Positions 23,141-35,303 of a stretch of DNA of 64,000 nt are shown piece after piece (position 1 is the stretch's first letter; each line of letters opens with the position of its first letter). Under the pieces are notes generated by a model. The model made no database searches and was not told the DNA's origin. It was given only the letters and a program-made list of their open reading frames with translations. The stretch is from Cercis canadensis (taxonomy: Eukaryota > Streptophyta > Magnoliopsida > Fabales > Fabaceae): positions 50,579 to 114,578 of the forward strand of contig QAOA01003037.1 of NCBI GenBank assembly GCA_003255065.1, written 5' to 3'. The position numbers and the translations under genes are program-made.

Positions 23141-24226
23141 TTTGGTGCTGCACTGAACAAGAAGGAGACTGACCGATTGCGATTTACGATTTGCGATGGA
23201 GAGACCGAGAGAGGCAGAGACGAGAGTGAGCGAAGAAAGGGAATTTTTACTAAACTTCCTTCAAAACGATGTAGTTTAGTGCAATATTACACACATAAAA
23301 TTATATGAAAAACATAGGAATCATCTTAATTGCCACAATTTGTTGAAATGCAACAAATGACAAGAACACATGGTAGTAGAGTATTAGTAGTTGAAGATGG
23401 TCCTTTTCAATGGGTACCGGATTGAGTTGTTTCTCCAGTAATAAGAGAATATCCACATATTTCTTAGATAATTATGAAGTAAGCCATGTAATTGTAGTAA
23501 TTACAAACAGTACCCCACAATTAATTTTAAAAACAAAACAATGGAATGACAAGGGAGGTTAGAGTGTCGCAGAAATAAAGGGTTAGGAGCAAGTCATTTT
23601 TTGGAAAGATCATTATTATCGGTGTAGTCACTTTTTTGTGTCACTTTAGCCTAGCCTTAAAAACATGTTGTCGTCTCAGATTTATCATGTGTATTTGATG
23701 TAAACTCGAATTCCGTTTGAATTTTTGGAGGAAAATGAGCTAAGAGAGCTATGAGGGAACTCCAATGGCAGATACAGCTTCTGCAAATCAAAGGTATAAG
23801 AAGAATCAAGAAAACAAAAAAAAAATAGAATAAGCCCTAGGCACAGCACTGGCTTGTGCAAAATTGCGGGGCTATGTCTTTTTCCTTATTTTAGATTTTA
23901 CGTTTTGCAATTGTAGATGCTGATTAGGAGTGTCTACCTTTTTTTTTTGTCAATGATATTTTCTTTGGTCTTAGTAAGACGGTTGGGGGAATGGCCATCA
24001 ACCTATTTTTTATTCTTTTGGGCCATGATAGCCCATTCTTGATGAAAGACCTTATTACCATAAAAAGGGATTAATTTATATTCTTTTTAAAAAAGTATAT
24101 AAAATAAAAACACTTTTAAATTCAAGGCAATTACATTTCAGGCCAAAAAATGGGTGGGGCTCACCTAAAGTAATCTTATAAATTGAGCACTTAAAACCAC
24201 CAAATTAATCAATTTAATGACATGTC
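23141..24226. other. intergenic, nothing firm
   Basis: No gene. 23338-23440 resembles the subterminal part of the MITE at 4079-4576 (GTTGAAATGCAACAAATGAC). Confidence 0.45.
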
Positions 24227-25065
24227 GGGTATGTTTGGGAGTTCTTTTGGAGGGGAAAGGAGAGGAGAGGAGAGGAATGAGAGAGTCCACTCCCTTGTTT
24301 GGGAGTTTTAAGTTTGAAAGGGGAAGGAGACCAAGGGTTAAACTTTGACCATTACACTCCTTTTTTCATTCACAAATTTCAACCCTCCAAATTAGGGGGT
24401 TTGGAGGGATAGAGAATTAATTTACTAATTTACCCATACTGTCTACCACCATTGAATTGTTGGATAAGAAAAGAAATCAAAAAAGTTGAAGTTTTATGTT
24501 TAAATTGTAATTCTTTTATATTTCTAATTAAAAATTTTAATTATATCCATCTAATGAAAAAAATTATAAATAATCCCTTTTATCATCACTCTAATTTAAT
24601 TAATTGCAACCCATAAAGCAATAGAATTTGCATAATTTTTCAGATGCACAGTTTATTTTCTTTTTGAAAATATATAGTATATTAATTTTTTTATGACTCA
24701 TTAGAAGCAATAAGTGTATATTATATATTAATAATTTAATATTTATGAAATTTTACTTTTTTATGAAAATGTACTTAATTAGAGTATGAATTCGGTTATT
24801 GTCAATTTTTATTTTTTAATAAATAAATAATAATTACATTTATAATTAAAAAATTGAATTAGAAAAAAAGAGTGAAAAGATAATAAAGGGTAAACTAGTA
24901 AAAATATTTTACAATAAGACATTTCCTTCCCTTTCCTTTCCTTTTCCTCATTTTAATCATCCAAACAAAGGAGAGGAAAACCCCTCCCTTTCCTTTCCCT
25001 TCCTTTCCCTCCCTTTCCTCTCCTCTCCTCTCCTCTCCCCTCCAAAAAAACTCTCAAACAGAGCC
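24227..25065. mobile_element. full-length GTTTGGGAG-family TIR element
   Basis: The left end is GGGTATGTTTGGGAGTTCTT and the right end the inverse AAACTCTCAAACAGAGCC, with complementary GGAGGGGAAAGGAGAGG and CCTCTCCTCTCC tracts inside. This is the best copy of the family also seen at 2665 and 10240. 839 bp, no coding capacity. The termini loosely resemble Tourist/PIF or Mutator MITEs; a target duplication is not resolved. Confidence 0.7.
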
Positions 25066-25079
25066 GTCATGTATAGCGA

Positions 25080-25760
25080 CATATGCCTTATAAATTAAAT
25101 TGACAAAGCTTTTTCAGGATTCTAAATTAGTTTCATGTCATACATAATTACTCTAAGTCACAGAGCTACTTAGAATCCCTAAAATATTCTCATTTGACTA
25201 CTTAAAACTACAAAGCTACTTGTAATTACTAAATAAATCTCATGTGACCCTTAAATTAATCTCAATTGATAACTCAATATCACTAAATTAATCTGTTACT
25301 TATAGCTGCATAAAGCCAATAAATTAAATCAACATAGTTACTCTAAGTCAATATGATCCTTAAAGCAATCTCAATTGACTTTTTGAGTAGTGGGATAAAT
25401 ACTTCTAAATTCAACACTAGTCAAATTCAATTGAATTTCATCAAATTTCATAAAAATGTACTTTTCCTCCATCGATTTGATACTAGTTTAGTTCATTTGG
25501 AAAAAAGGTTCCATGAAATTGAATTGGACTTTTCCAATTGGATCACAAATTAAGTTCAATTGACATAGAATTGCTTGATTCTATTTTTTTTCCTCCAACA
25601 CTATGCTACTAGTCAAATTCAATTGAAAAGTGTTCTATAAAATTGAATTGGAACTTTTATTATTTGACACTAATTACATGAAAAATGAATTGTGAAAATT
25701 TCAATTTACCACTAAATAACTCTAATTGAAAAGAATTGCATAATATTATAATTTTCCTTC
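25080..25760. repeat. AT-rich degenerate short repeats
   Basis: Loose repetition of TACTCTAAGTCA, CTAAATTAATCTCA and CAAATTCAATTGAA units. Similar AATTGAATT-rich sequence occurs at 58490-58760. No coding sequence. Confidence 0.45.
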
Positions 25761-26450
25761 ATCAAAATAAAAATGCTTCCTTAATAAAAAGAATTTTGAA
25801 TTTTATTTATCTTTTATAAGGAAACTAAAAATATTTATTTTCTTCCTTCACTTTAAAGCAAACTAAAAAAGTTATTTTTTTCTTTTCTAGCTTAAGCTTA
25901 ATTGCTTTAAATTTAAAAGTGTGTTTTTCATACTTTTTTGAAGTAAAAGAAAAAAAAAATCAAAGTGGGCTTTTTGTTGATTGGTTTGGTCCGAACCAAA
26001 TTCCTATTAGAGATTGGGTTTGCACAAATCAGAACGCGTGTGTTCCTTTTTTATATTTTTTGGGGTTCTTCTACCTGGTTTTGCCAGAGGCTGAATGCCA
26101 TTGGAGCTTCCTCAAAGGCTGTTTTGCTCATTTCGATCGATTTTCCTTAAAAAAATGGGAAATCACATATATTTCAAAGACCCATGATGAATCCAAGATA
26201 AATGTATGTTTTTAAGGCTAAAACCACACAACATCTCAGCTAAGCTAAGATATTTCAGACCTTCCGGTCAATTCAGGTGTTGGTCGGCTGCCGTTCGATC
26301 AATTATGCAATGCGGTTAGGTGTGAAATGTAATATTTCATTAAAGGTGGTGTCTAAAATTTAATTTTAGACACTGTACGGATAAATTTATAAAATAGCAA
26401 AATCTCATTGAATGATATTGGAGTAAATTTATAGTTGTGTGTATGAAAGA
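25761..26450. other. intergenic, nothing recognised
   Basis: AT-rich. Open frames at 25919-26215 have no recognisable similarity. A TTGGTCGGCTGCCGTTCGAT segment near 26280 recalls hAT interiors. Confidence 0.4.
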
Positions 26451-26656
26451 TTTAATATTTAATAAAATAGTTTTTGAAAGAACATAACTATAAAATAGTT
26501 TTTAAAAAAATTGATATGCGTAATAAAATAGTTCTTAAAAGATTTAAAATTTAACAAATATTAGACTATTTTGTTACGCATATTAATTTTTTTTAGGATT
26601 ATTTTATAGTTAGTATTCGTTCAATGACTATTTTGTTAAATCTTAAATCTTTTAAG
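26451..26656. repeat. foldback inverted repeat
   Basis: The left arm 26451-26541 and right arm 26563-26656 are inverse copies. For example ATATGCGTAATAAAATAG pairs with CTATTTTGTTACGCATAT, and AACTATAAAATAG pairs with ATTATTTTATAGTTA, around a loop of about 20 bp. Possibly a small MITE, or a source of hairpin small RNA. Confidence 0.8.
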
Positions 26657-26789
26657 GATGCAAATATAAGTTTACTCATGATATTGTGACCTACAACTCA
26701 TGCCATATGTCATTTTATCATTGGCTTATTATTATAGCATGAGTTGTTGCATTTCAGCAACAAGTGACACTAAAGTGACACCCAAAACT

Positions 26790-26990
26790 ATATATTTATT
26801 TATTTAGTTCGGTTTAGTTTTTGGTCAAATTTTTATCGCTAAAACAGAGAACACAACTGAAGAGTTCAATTTTTTTAAAATAGAAATCAACAACCAAACT
26901 GAATAGATTGGTTTAGTTGGTTTAATGTCAATTAGATTCGATTCGATTGATTTTGCTGATTCAGTTTGGTTTGCTTACACCCTTATTTTT
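26790..26990. mobile_element. hAT-like MITE fragment
   Basis: The interior is dominated by GGTTTAGTT / CCAAACTGAA repeats, and the right end reads GGTTTGCTTACACCCTTA, the inverse of the hAT terminus TAGGGGTGTAAGC seen at 11954. The left terminus is not found. Confidence 0.45.
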
Positions 26991-27224
26991 AAGCCTTTAA
27001 GCCAATGGCCCAACAAAAAAGAAAAATATAGATGGTGTATTTGGGCTTGGACTTATAGGTTGCAATATTACATTACATTATTTTATAAAATGGCTCAAAA
27101 CAATACTTTTTTTTATGTGCACTTTAGAACGTGACACTAATTCAATGATATTTATAAATTGATACTTTATTTAAAAATTAAGTTTAATTGAAATAAAATT
27201 GAATAAAAATTATATTTTTCTCTA

Positions 27225-27482
27225 GGAAATTGCTATTTTATTATGTTAAAATCACACACTATTTAATGTTTAAATCTAATATAAATTAAATTACTCTTAT
27301 TTAATATAAAAAAATTTAAGTCAATTTTAGAAACAAATTAAATTACTCTCATTTAATAGAAAAAATTTTAAGTCAATTTTAGAAACATTTCATATCAAAT
27401 GAGGGTAATTTAGCCTATATCATATTTAAACATTAAATAGAATGCAATATTAGCAAAATAGGGTCTAGAAATAGCAATTTCC
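27225..27482. mobile_element. MITE with GGAAATTGCTATTT termini
   Basis: It starts GGAAATTGCTATTTTATT and ends AATAGCAATTTCC. Further inward, ACTATTTAATGTTTAAAT pairs with ATTTAAACATTAAATAG, so most of the element can fold. It contains an internal duplication (AAGTCAATTTTAGAAACA twice). Confidence 0.75.
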
Positions 27483-27493
27483 ACTCATTGACA

Positions 27494-28226
27494 CAAAAAA
27501 TACACTTTTTGGAACTATTTACGTGTTTGGGGTAGTTTCCAAACAACTTACCAAAATGATGTTTTAAATAAAAAAATTGAAGAGGAAAATGACAAAGCCG
27601 GTCCCCCTATTTGGCAAACAACAAGATCTTGAAGGTCCCGTAGTTTGGAAAATAGAAGAATAAGGCGTCAATTCCCAAGGCAGTCCCACTAGTGCAAAAT
27701 AGTGGTCCCGTCATTTGCATTTTGACAGGACCCTTTCTCCCCTCAAGCTTTATCTTTTTCTATCTCTCTCTTCCTCTTTCTTTGTGACATCTCTCTCTTC
27801 TATCCTGTCTCCTCTCTCCTCTCTCTTTCTCTTTTATACTCTCTTATCTTCTCTTCTCTTATCTTTCTCTTTCTTCCTTCTTCTTTCTCTTTCTCTTTTA
27901 AGCATTCTCTCCTCTTCTCTGTCTCAGGGTAAATTTTTTTTCTTTTTTATTATGATCCTGCTAATTGTTGTCTAGTGGAACCATTAAGGTCCTGCCAAAT
28001 GGAAGATAGCGGGACTTAATTTGTTTTTTTACTATACTACTCGGTAATGATGGCATGTCCCGTTGTTTCAATATTGTGGGACTTTAAAGAATCAGCTGTT
28101 TGTAAACTAGTAGGATTTACCTTGTCATTTTGACCTTCATTATTTTGTTCAAAAGTGCCACATTTTGGTAATTATTTTTCAAAGTGTTTCAAATACATAA
28201 TTTCTTTTAAGAACTGTATTTTTCAA
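27494..28226. mobile_element. MULE-like element with long TIRs
   Basis: The left AAAAATACACTTTTTGGAAC ... TTACCAAAATGATG and right CACATTTTGGTAATT ... GAACTGTATTTTTC are inverse over about 70 bp. A weaker second tier follows (GACAAAGCCGGTCCC against GGATTTACCTTGTC). The middle is a pyrimidine-rich stretch (27735-27930) without a credible protein. Long terminal repeats of this sort suggest Mutator-like; not proven. Confidence 0.55.
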
Positions 28227-29103
28227 GTGAATAAGCCAGCAATTCCCTTTTCTCTATTATGACACTAATCACATTCAATTAATATAATTTTGATATTCAC
28301 TAAATATTTAAAAAAATTCACACATTGTAATATACTTATCCTTGTAATTTATTTATTTATTTAACTACAAATGAATTTTTGAAGTAAAAAAATATATTAA
28401 ATCAACTGATAGTGTGAAACAAATTGAGAAACTATTAGCTAGAAAATCATTACATTTTAGTCATTCCCTTCTTGTATGTCTTTGATGGCTCTAAGAAATC
28501 CCTGGGGCATAAGTAGACATATCACTATATAAGTACATATAAATAATTTTATCTTAAAATACAATATAGGTTAATATAATTAATATTTGGAACCGATGGT
28601 TTGTTTAATTTAGAGTTTTCATCCATTGGGTAGTGAAGTCATATTGATTAGTAAATGTTATAAAACTTTTTTTTTTGTTCTTATAGGTAAATAGTGATTG
28701 CATTTTGCAATTGAGAGGATTTAAACTAGTGATGGGGGTGGGAAGAGCATCCTTATGACTGAGAGCACATTCCACTTAACTAAAGCTTCTCCTCAATTAT
28801 AGAACTTTTTAATACATAACATAGTACATTTTAATACAATGTCTCAATTATACCTTTAACCAAACTTGGCAATGAGGCAAGAAAAAAATCTCTAATGTCA
28901 AATATGAAAAATCCCTAATTGACACAAGATCTAAATCTTATAAAGCATCCCGTGTGTCACCTCAATTGTAAATAATGTTAAACTTGTTACAAGAAATCTA
29001 ACTTAGTTATGAAAAATTTCTAATGTTGGATATGATTGTCAATTCCTCCAAACTAGTTACACTACTTCAATAATGGACAATTATCTAATTTAAAAACTAT
29101 AGT
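28227..29103. other. intergenic, nothing recognised
   Basis: AT-rich sequence up to the target duplication ATAGT (29099-29103) of the outer retrotransposon. Confidence 0.5.
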
Positions 29104-30627
29104 TGATGGGACTTTTTCCGGCAAGTATACCGGGTCACACAAGTAATATAATGATGAGTAGAGTATCGTTCCCACGAGGATTAAGGCTAGCAACTACCAA
29201 TTTCACCAATAAAGATTCTATTTGGAAAGATAAATGGTTTGGATTGAAGGCAACCCAAGAATGAGCAGCTGCAATTAACTAAGTAACAAAACTCGAACAA
29301 TATCATAAACAATCTTTAAGAAACAATCTAAATGTGAAATTGATAATAAGAATGAGAAAGGTTAGGGGTTAATTTCATTCACTTGCAAATTCGATTACCT
29401 CATAGACAAGGTAATCTCAGAAACAATACTGAACTACTTATTTCAATTACAATTCCTTTGTTGTCGGTTTATTTCCTTAATGTGATTGAGCCAATTTCCT
29501 TGGTGAAACAATCCTCCCTATACCAATTACTTGTCCAATTCCTTGACACAACTAATTAATCTAGGTGATTAGGTTCTAGGAAATTAATTTAATACCACCT
29601 AAACGAAGTTATCTATTCCTAGATTAACTCAATTTAGGACAGAATTTACAGAGCACATTCGGATCTTACTATTCCTAGTATCGAAACGAATCTTTTAACC
29701 ATTCAAATGGTAGCTAAGCATTTAAAGGCATTAATAACAGTAAATTCCATTCAACAAAAGGAGTTGTACTAAAACAAGTTTATTCAATCTTGAAACCTCA
29801 TTACAATTGAATTACATCAAACCCCTAACACTAAGAATTTAGCTACTCATAACTGAATTCAATAAAAGCAAATAGATAAAGTTAAACATGAGATGAAGAG
29901 AAGAATAAGAAAGAACTATATGTCGATCAAGTCGCAATTGCTCTCCTTCCTGCTCTAGCTCCTCTCCTCATTTTCTTCCCAAGTACGGCCTCCCTAATCC
30001 CATGCATCAGACTTCCTTTTATATCTGTGCAAAAATTAGGTCTTCTACTCAGAAATAGCTCGAACACGGCTCTGACACGACCGTGTTCCTTTTCTGGACA
30101 TGACCATGTCACTTATGTTGCTTTTCTGGTCATTGAACACGGGCCCATACACGGCCGTGTTCTTCTCTAGTCCCGGCCGTGTCCTTTTTTTGTAGACTCT
30201 GCCTGTTCAACACGACCTCACACACGCCCGTGTCTGTTCTGGTATTGGGCGTGTTTGTTTCCAGACAAGGTCAGTGTTCTCTTGGACCCTCTACTTAAAC
30301 AACACGGCCTTGAACACGACCGTGTCTGTTATTTTCTGAGACCGTGTTTGTCCACAAGTTTAAGCAGCAACCTCTGGATATTAGACATGGGGGAAACACG
30401 GTCGTGCTTGTGCCTGTGTCTTAATGAAAACTTGGTGTGAGGCTGCTTTTCTTGCCATTTGCTCCATGAATTGCTTCCGAATTCTTCTTATTTCTTGATT
30501 ACCCATCTTTGTACCTGTCAAAACCAATATATGGATTAAACACCATGTTTAGAGAGGATTTGATCACAATGCAAGTAAGAATTCAGTATTAAAGCATGGT
30601 TTTTATAGTCCTAAAAGACAAGTATCA
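29104..30627 (-). repeat. 3' LTR of element 1
   Basis: 1524 bp. On the plus strand it starts TGATGGGACTTTTTCC and ends AAGTATCA, so in element orientation it begins TGATACTT and ends in CCCATCA. It matches 56938-58479 apart from scattered substitutions and small indels (for example a 12-bp AACTAAGTAACA duplication present only in the right copy). Confidence 0.92.
30060..30430. repeat. ACACGG/CCGTGT palindromes in element 1 3' LTR
   Basis: At least a dozen half-sites, often paired as GAACACGG...CCGTGTTC, in U3 just upstream (element orientation) of the TATA region. Confidence 0.8.
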
Positions 30628-31671
30628 AATTCGCCCACACTTAAACACTTGCTTGTCCTCAAGCAATGTGAGCTAGAAAATGTGCCTTAGGTGCTCTCCC
30701 TGGACAGACAATTCCATTTCTACAAAAATTTATGCAAGGCACCCTACAATGAGCAGCTGCATTATTCAGTTTCTACTTTAGTTTATGGACTTAGTCATTG
30801 CTTTAAAAGTTTGCCTTAGCTACACTCTCAGTATCTAGAGAGAATTACGCTGTGCTTATTACTTTATTCTAATAATAGGCAAAGAATAACAATACTCAAA
30901 GCTAAGAACTCAAGTGTTATTCTTTTCTCTTTTTTTTTTTCTTTTCTTTTCTTGCATAGTTAGGGGTCCTAGGNAAGTGTTGTTCTTTTCTCTTTTTTTT
31001 TTTTTCTTTCTTTTCTTTTCTTGCATAGTTAGGGGTCCTAGGATGTGGTGTCCGGCCATTGCCTACGACCCACATTCAACTAGTTATTCTTCATTGGCAT
31101 ACTCATATCCTTTTCCAGTTTCAGGCACAGAAGGTAGAGGAGCAGAGCCCCATTCCCAAGTACGGCCTCTCTCTACACATGCATCAGATTTCCTTTTTAT
31201 ACTTGTGCAGAATTAGGTCATTTGGTCAAAATTAGCTCAAACACGGCTCTGACACGGCCGTGTTCCTTTCTGGTCCTGGGCGTNTAAACTAATTTCTAGC
31301 ACTCCTAAGTCCATTACACTTCAATAGTTACTTCCTAATGCAGCAAGCCTCAAAGTAGACTACTAAGTATAGAAACTTAAGTACACTTCAAAACCAGTTA
31401 TCCAGGAGATTCCAGAGGTACATTATTCCTGTTCTACATGCCAGAGGACTCAAATGCATATACCTATATCTAGTCTTATACAATTCTACCCCCCTCCCCC
31501 ACACACTTAAATCATGCATTGTCCACAATGAATGGAGATAGAGATAAGAAGAAGAAAAGTAAATGCAATGTCCATAATGACCAGCACACAAATCCATGGT
31601 GAATGCAGTAGCAGAATCAAACAAGCATTGAAAAATAAATGAATGAAAAGAAATTTAGAAAATAGTCTAAA
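30628..31671 (-). other. element 1 3' region and polypurine tract
   Basis: Immediately inside the LTR the minus strand reads AAGTGTGGGCGAATT, the polypurine tract (element 2 has AAGTGTGGGGGAATT). 30910-31040 holds poly-pyrimidine tracts duplicated around an N at 30974. 31149-31283 is a misplaced piece of LTR sequence (CCCAAGTACGGCC ... CTGGGCGT) ending in another N at 31284, whereas element 2 is continuous here. Probably misassembled. Confidence 0.7.
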
Positions 31672-33180
31672 CTACGCCCTGGATGGTGCATCAGAAGGTT
31701 GGTCGGTGGACGGTGGAGAGTCGAACCGTGGAGGTCGGGATGAGGTGCGCGGTGGGCGAATTTGCTTTACTGTGAGGGTGATGTTGGCATCGTCTGCTGG
31801 CTCCTGAAAGGTGGGCGGACAAGGTGGAGGTGGAGGCTGGAGTCCCAAGGACAGACACATCATCTATAGAGTAGATTGCACCCACTGGTGATGTGCCAGC
31901 TCATAGGACTCCCACTGATGCCTGTGATGACGCGCCCGTCCGTTGTCCTGGATTAGACGGTTGACTCGGGTTCTGGTGCCATCGACTTCAACTTCTATCC
32001 GAGCCAACTGCCTTTCAAGAGTTGTTGGTTTCCTGTCTTCATCGTCAACTTCGGTGGACGGGACAGCAGGAGATGATTGTGGCGGGGAAGCTGTGGATGT
32101 GCTTGGCCCAGCTACCGGTGGTGCATCGCTTGCCGGGGCCTCCCTTTCTGGCTCCGCAGGTGGTGGACTTCCAGGAACAGCTCTTGGTGGAGCACCGGCT
32201 AGGGCAGAGCAGGTGCCCTGGCCTTCAGTGCGGCGCTCCATCATCCCTATTGCTCTCAGGATGTCCATGCCCAGTGGCAAAGGTCGACAGGCGACCGTGA
32301 GGGTGGACTCATCACCCAACACATCCAGGTGGCGAGTGAGGCGGGTAATGATTGAACCTCCGCCTATGGCTCCGAAGTTGCCTCGCTGGAGATAACCCTT
32401 GACTAGCTGCAGGAAGGCATACCCCAGATGGCAATGCCTCTTCTCCTTTATGCATTGGAGATAGAAGAGGTCCCTCTTACTCATGATGCCTGTGCTTTCC
32501 TTTCTCGCGTTCAATGAGTGCACCAGTAACTTGTGGATATATCTGAGTGCTGGTGATCGGAGGGTAGACACCTTGGACCGTTTGGCTTCATAAGTGGCTT
32601 CAGTGCTCACTTCTTGCCAGCATTCTGCTGAATCTTCGCTGGTGAAGGACCAGTCCAGCAAGAATGTGTCTTTTGGTCTGAGTGTGGTAGGTTGCTCTCC
32701 AACCAATCCTGCTGCCTCAGTGAACTCTTGAAGGTTCATGCTATGCATGAACGAACCGAGACGGAACCGGATACTGTCTGGCTCATACCACGTAGTGTTG
32801 GTGGTTGTGAAGGTGGTGTTGATCTTTACAGTGGCTAGAAATTCTAGGATCAGTTCCCTGTATGCCGGTTCCTGGAGCTCGAAGACATTTCCCCACTATC
32901 CTGGACTGAGGAGTTGGCGAATCTCCTCGTCAATTCCTAGCTCCTGCAACACTAGCCATACCGGGTATCGGCTAGGTTCAAACGACTTTGTTGAGAGCTT
33001 GGCCAATTGCTCCTTATGCTCCGCACCTTGAAAGCGGAGGAAGGGGTGGACAGACGTGTCAGAGGCCCCTGATCGCCTCTTCTTGGCTAGAGGAGATGGT
33101 GACTCCGGAGGGTTGAGACGATTATTCCTTGTTTGCAATTTCTCCTGGCGGGGTTGTGTGTCATCAGTGCGCTTTGTCAT
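31672..33180 (-). pseudogene. element 1 third ORF (Athila ORF-1/env-like position)
   Basis: A frame of 503 codons with stops at 32896-32898 and 31864-31866, otherwise parallel to the better-preserved copy at 39508-41034. Visible segments: basic N-terminus (KKRRSGA), then FEPSRYPVWLVLQELGIDEE, then YIHKLLVHSLNARKESTG with SKRDLFYLQCIKEK and HLGYAFLQLVKGYL, then a Pro/Ala-rich stretch and a short LERQLARIEVEVDGTRT coiled-coil-like segment. The middle resembles, from memory, the ATHILA ORF-1 family. No clear transmembrane segment is visible, so the common label envelope-like rests on position only. Both stops are CAG-to-TAG changes relative to element 2. A splice-acceptor-like TTTTGCAG precedes the ATG. 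Confidence 0.7.
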
Positions 33181-35303
33181 GCTGGTGTCCTGCAAAAGCA
33201 AATTCAATAAGTGAGTCACCAAGCATGAACAACTGTGTACACAACATTGTCACCATATCAGCAGAAAATGCATGCATATTCCAGTGGAAATATTTCCAAG
33301 CAATTGGACAGTCTATTACTATCAAATCACATCCTAACAGTTAACTAGAGATAGTTTCTCAACAAGGATTTATTTTCTGGTTATAGCATGGCATAATTTA
33401 GCATTCATTCCTACAATGCTTGACAAGAAAATTAGATAATCCACAAATCTCTGAATCAATTTCCATAGCAATGATCATTACCAGAGAAAGAGACACAATC
33501 TATACATTCATTTTCCAGTGAATTAACAAATTCCACAGGACAATATCCATGACAGTGGCTACAATGAGGAATTTGTAAAATAAATGAACAAATGCCCACA
33601 ACAAACAATTATAAATATATGCAGATTCTGCAGCAGCAATCCCTAATATCTTACAATTGTTCATCTGACAGTTAACACTCCCCCACATTTTCATACTAAA
33701 CGAAATGGGTGATACACATCAAACATCCAATCACAGTAATGGGGATTGCAAGAAAAATAACAAGAGTGCAATCATTGGCCATAGCACAACAACAATTCCC
33801 ATGGTAAATTAACACAATAATAGTTATCAATGGCCATGAGCAATAAATCAGCAGGCATTCCCCAAGCAAGAATTATCACTGGCAGTGTCCACATTACTAG
33901 GAATTTCAATAAAATAAATAGATTCTTCAACAACCAGATTCCCAAAACCAGCAACCAGCAATGCCAAATTTTTCTAATAATTGATCAGCTTGCAATTTAC
34001 ATTCCCTTACATTAACCTATGGAATAAAACCAGTAATTGTCCCCCACTAACAATTAAGCAATCTAAATATCAATTCCTATAAGATATCAGCTAAGTTACC
34101 CACAACACAATGTAACAATATCAAATTTAAATTCCCCAAGCAAGGGTTGTCAATAATAACTTTACACTAGCAATCAACATTCAGTTGCAACCCAGTTAAT
34201 ATTCCATCACTCAATACAGATTATGCAGAAAACACTCATAGAGCACACAGTTTATGCAGATTATGCAGATAACTACCATATGAACTAAGCTAGGCACATA
34301 GAGCAAACACTCATAATCAAGACATAGCAGAAAACAAGAAAAATTAGGAATGCCATACTTGTAGGAAGCAGGAGTAATCGAAATTTGCAAAAGAATTGCT
34401 GCACTGTGTGTGCTGATGTGGTGAAATGGGGAAATGAGACTAGGGCAAAGAATGTGGTGCTTAAATGGAGTGGGATTGGCCGAAAATGGGTGTGGGATGC
34501 TCGGTATGGCTAGGGATTTGAGAAAGAATGAGAAGAAGAGGAATTTCTGAAGTGATGAAATGGCCTGCGACCTGGATTCTTAAAGTTTCTGAGTGACACG
34601 CCCACAACACGTCCGTGTTCTATGGGCGTGTTGTGCTCGAGGGGGAGACATGACGTTGAACAAGTGGGGTGTTTAAGTGACACGGGGGTGAACTCCCTGT
34701 GTCTAAGGCCGTGTCCAAAGTGAGAATATTTCAATCAAGTGACACGGTCACAACATGACTGTGTTAGTGACCGTGTTCGTGACATGGCAAAATTAAATAC
34801 TTACCTGAGGCAACAAATGGGTGTGTCTCTTGACAATTAATTCTGGGTAAGTGACACGGGGATGAACATGGGCGTGTCAGTGACCGTGTCTGCCTGTTGG
34901 ATTCCTGTGAGAGTTGCACGCTCACTGCCACGACCATGTGTGTGCCCGTGTATCTCTTCTGAGCTCTCTGTATGGTGAACACAGGTAACGACACGACCGT
35001 GTTCCAGACCGTGTAATCTTCCTGAGCTCTCTACCTTCATCACACGGGTCATGACATGGGCATGTCACTGGCCGTGTTCTCTCCTGATATGCCAAAAGCG
35101 AAACTTAATGAGCAAAAATGACAAAAATGAAGATGAAAAACAAAGACATAATGAAGACAACTAAAATAAATAAAGATAAAGGGTTAAAAACTTGGGTTGC
35201 CTCCCAAGAAGCGCTTAATTTAAAGTCCTCAGTCGGACTATCTCGGAGATTATGCTGGTGCAGTGAGGACCATTGAAGAAATCTGGTGTTTAACCCCATC
35301 TCC
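33181..35303 (-). other. element 1 spacer between integrase and third ORF
   Basis: AT-rich leader (33181-34350) that may act as an intron, preceded in element orientation by a short open segment (34510-34620) frameshifted relative to element 2, and an ACACGG/CCGTGT array at 34590-35090. No other coding sequence. Confidence 0.6.
34590..35090. repeat. ACACGG/CCGTGT array in element 1 interior
   Basis: The same palindromic half-sites as in the LTRs, here between integrase and the third ORF. Several are decayed to ACATGG. Confidence 0.75.

Noticed and set aside
27715-27975. 86-residue Leu/Ser-rich frame
   Set aside because: Pyrimidine-tract artefact inside the MULE-like element.
30060-30430. 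ACACGG/CCGTGT repeats as a CRISPR-like or satellite array
   Set aside because: Irregular spacing, no constant unit length, and located within LTRs of a plant genome.
32000-32400. Plus-strand open frames of 92-150 residues
   Set aside because: Antisense shadows of the third ORF, whose minus-strand frame is conserved between two copies.
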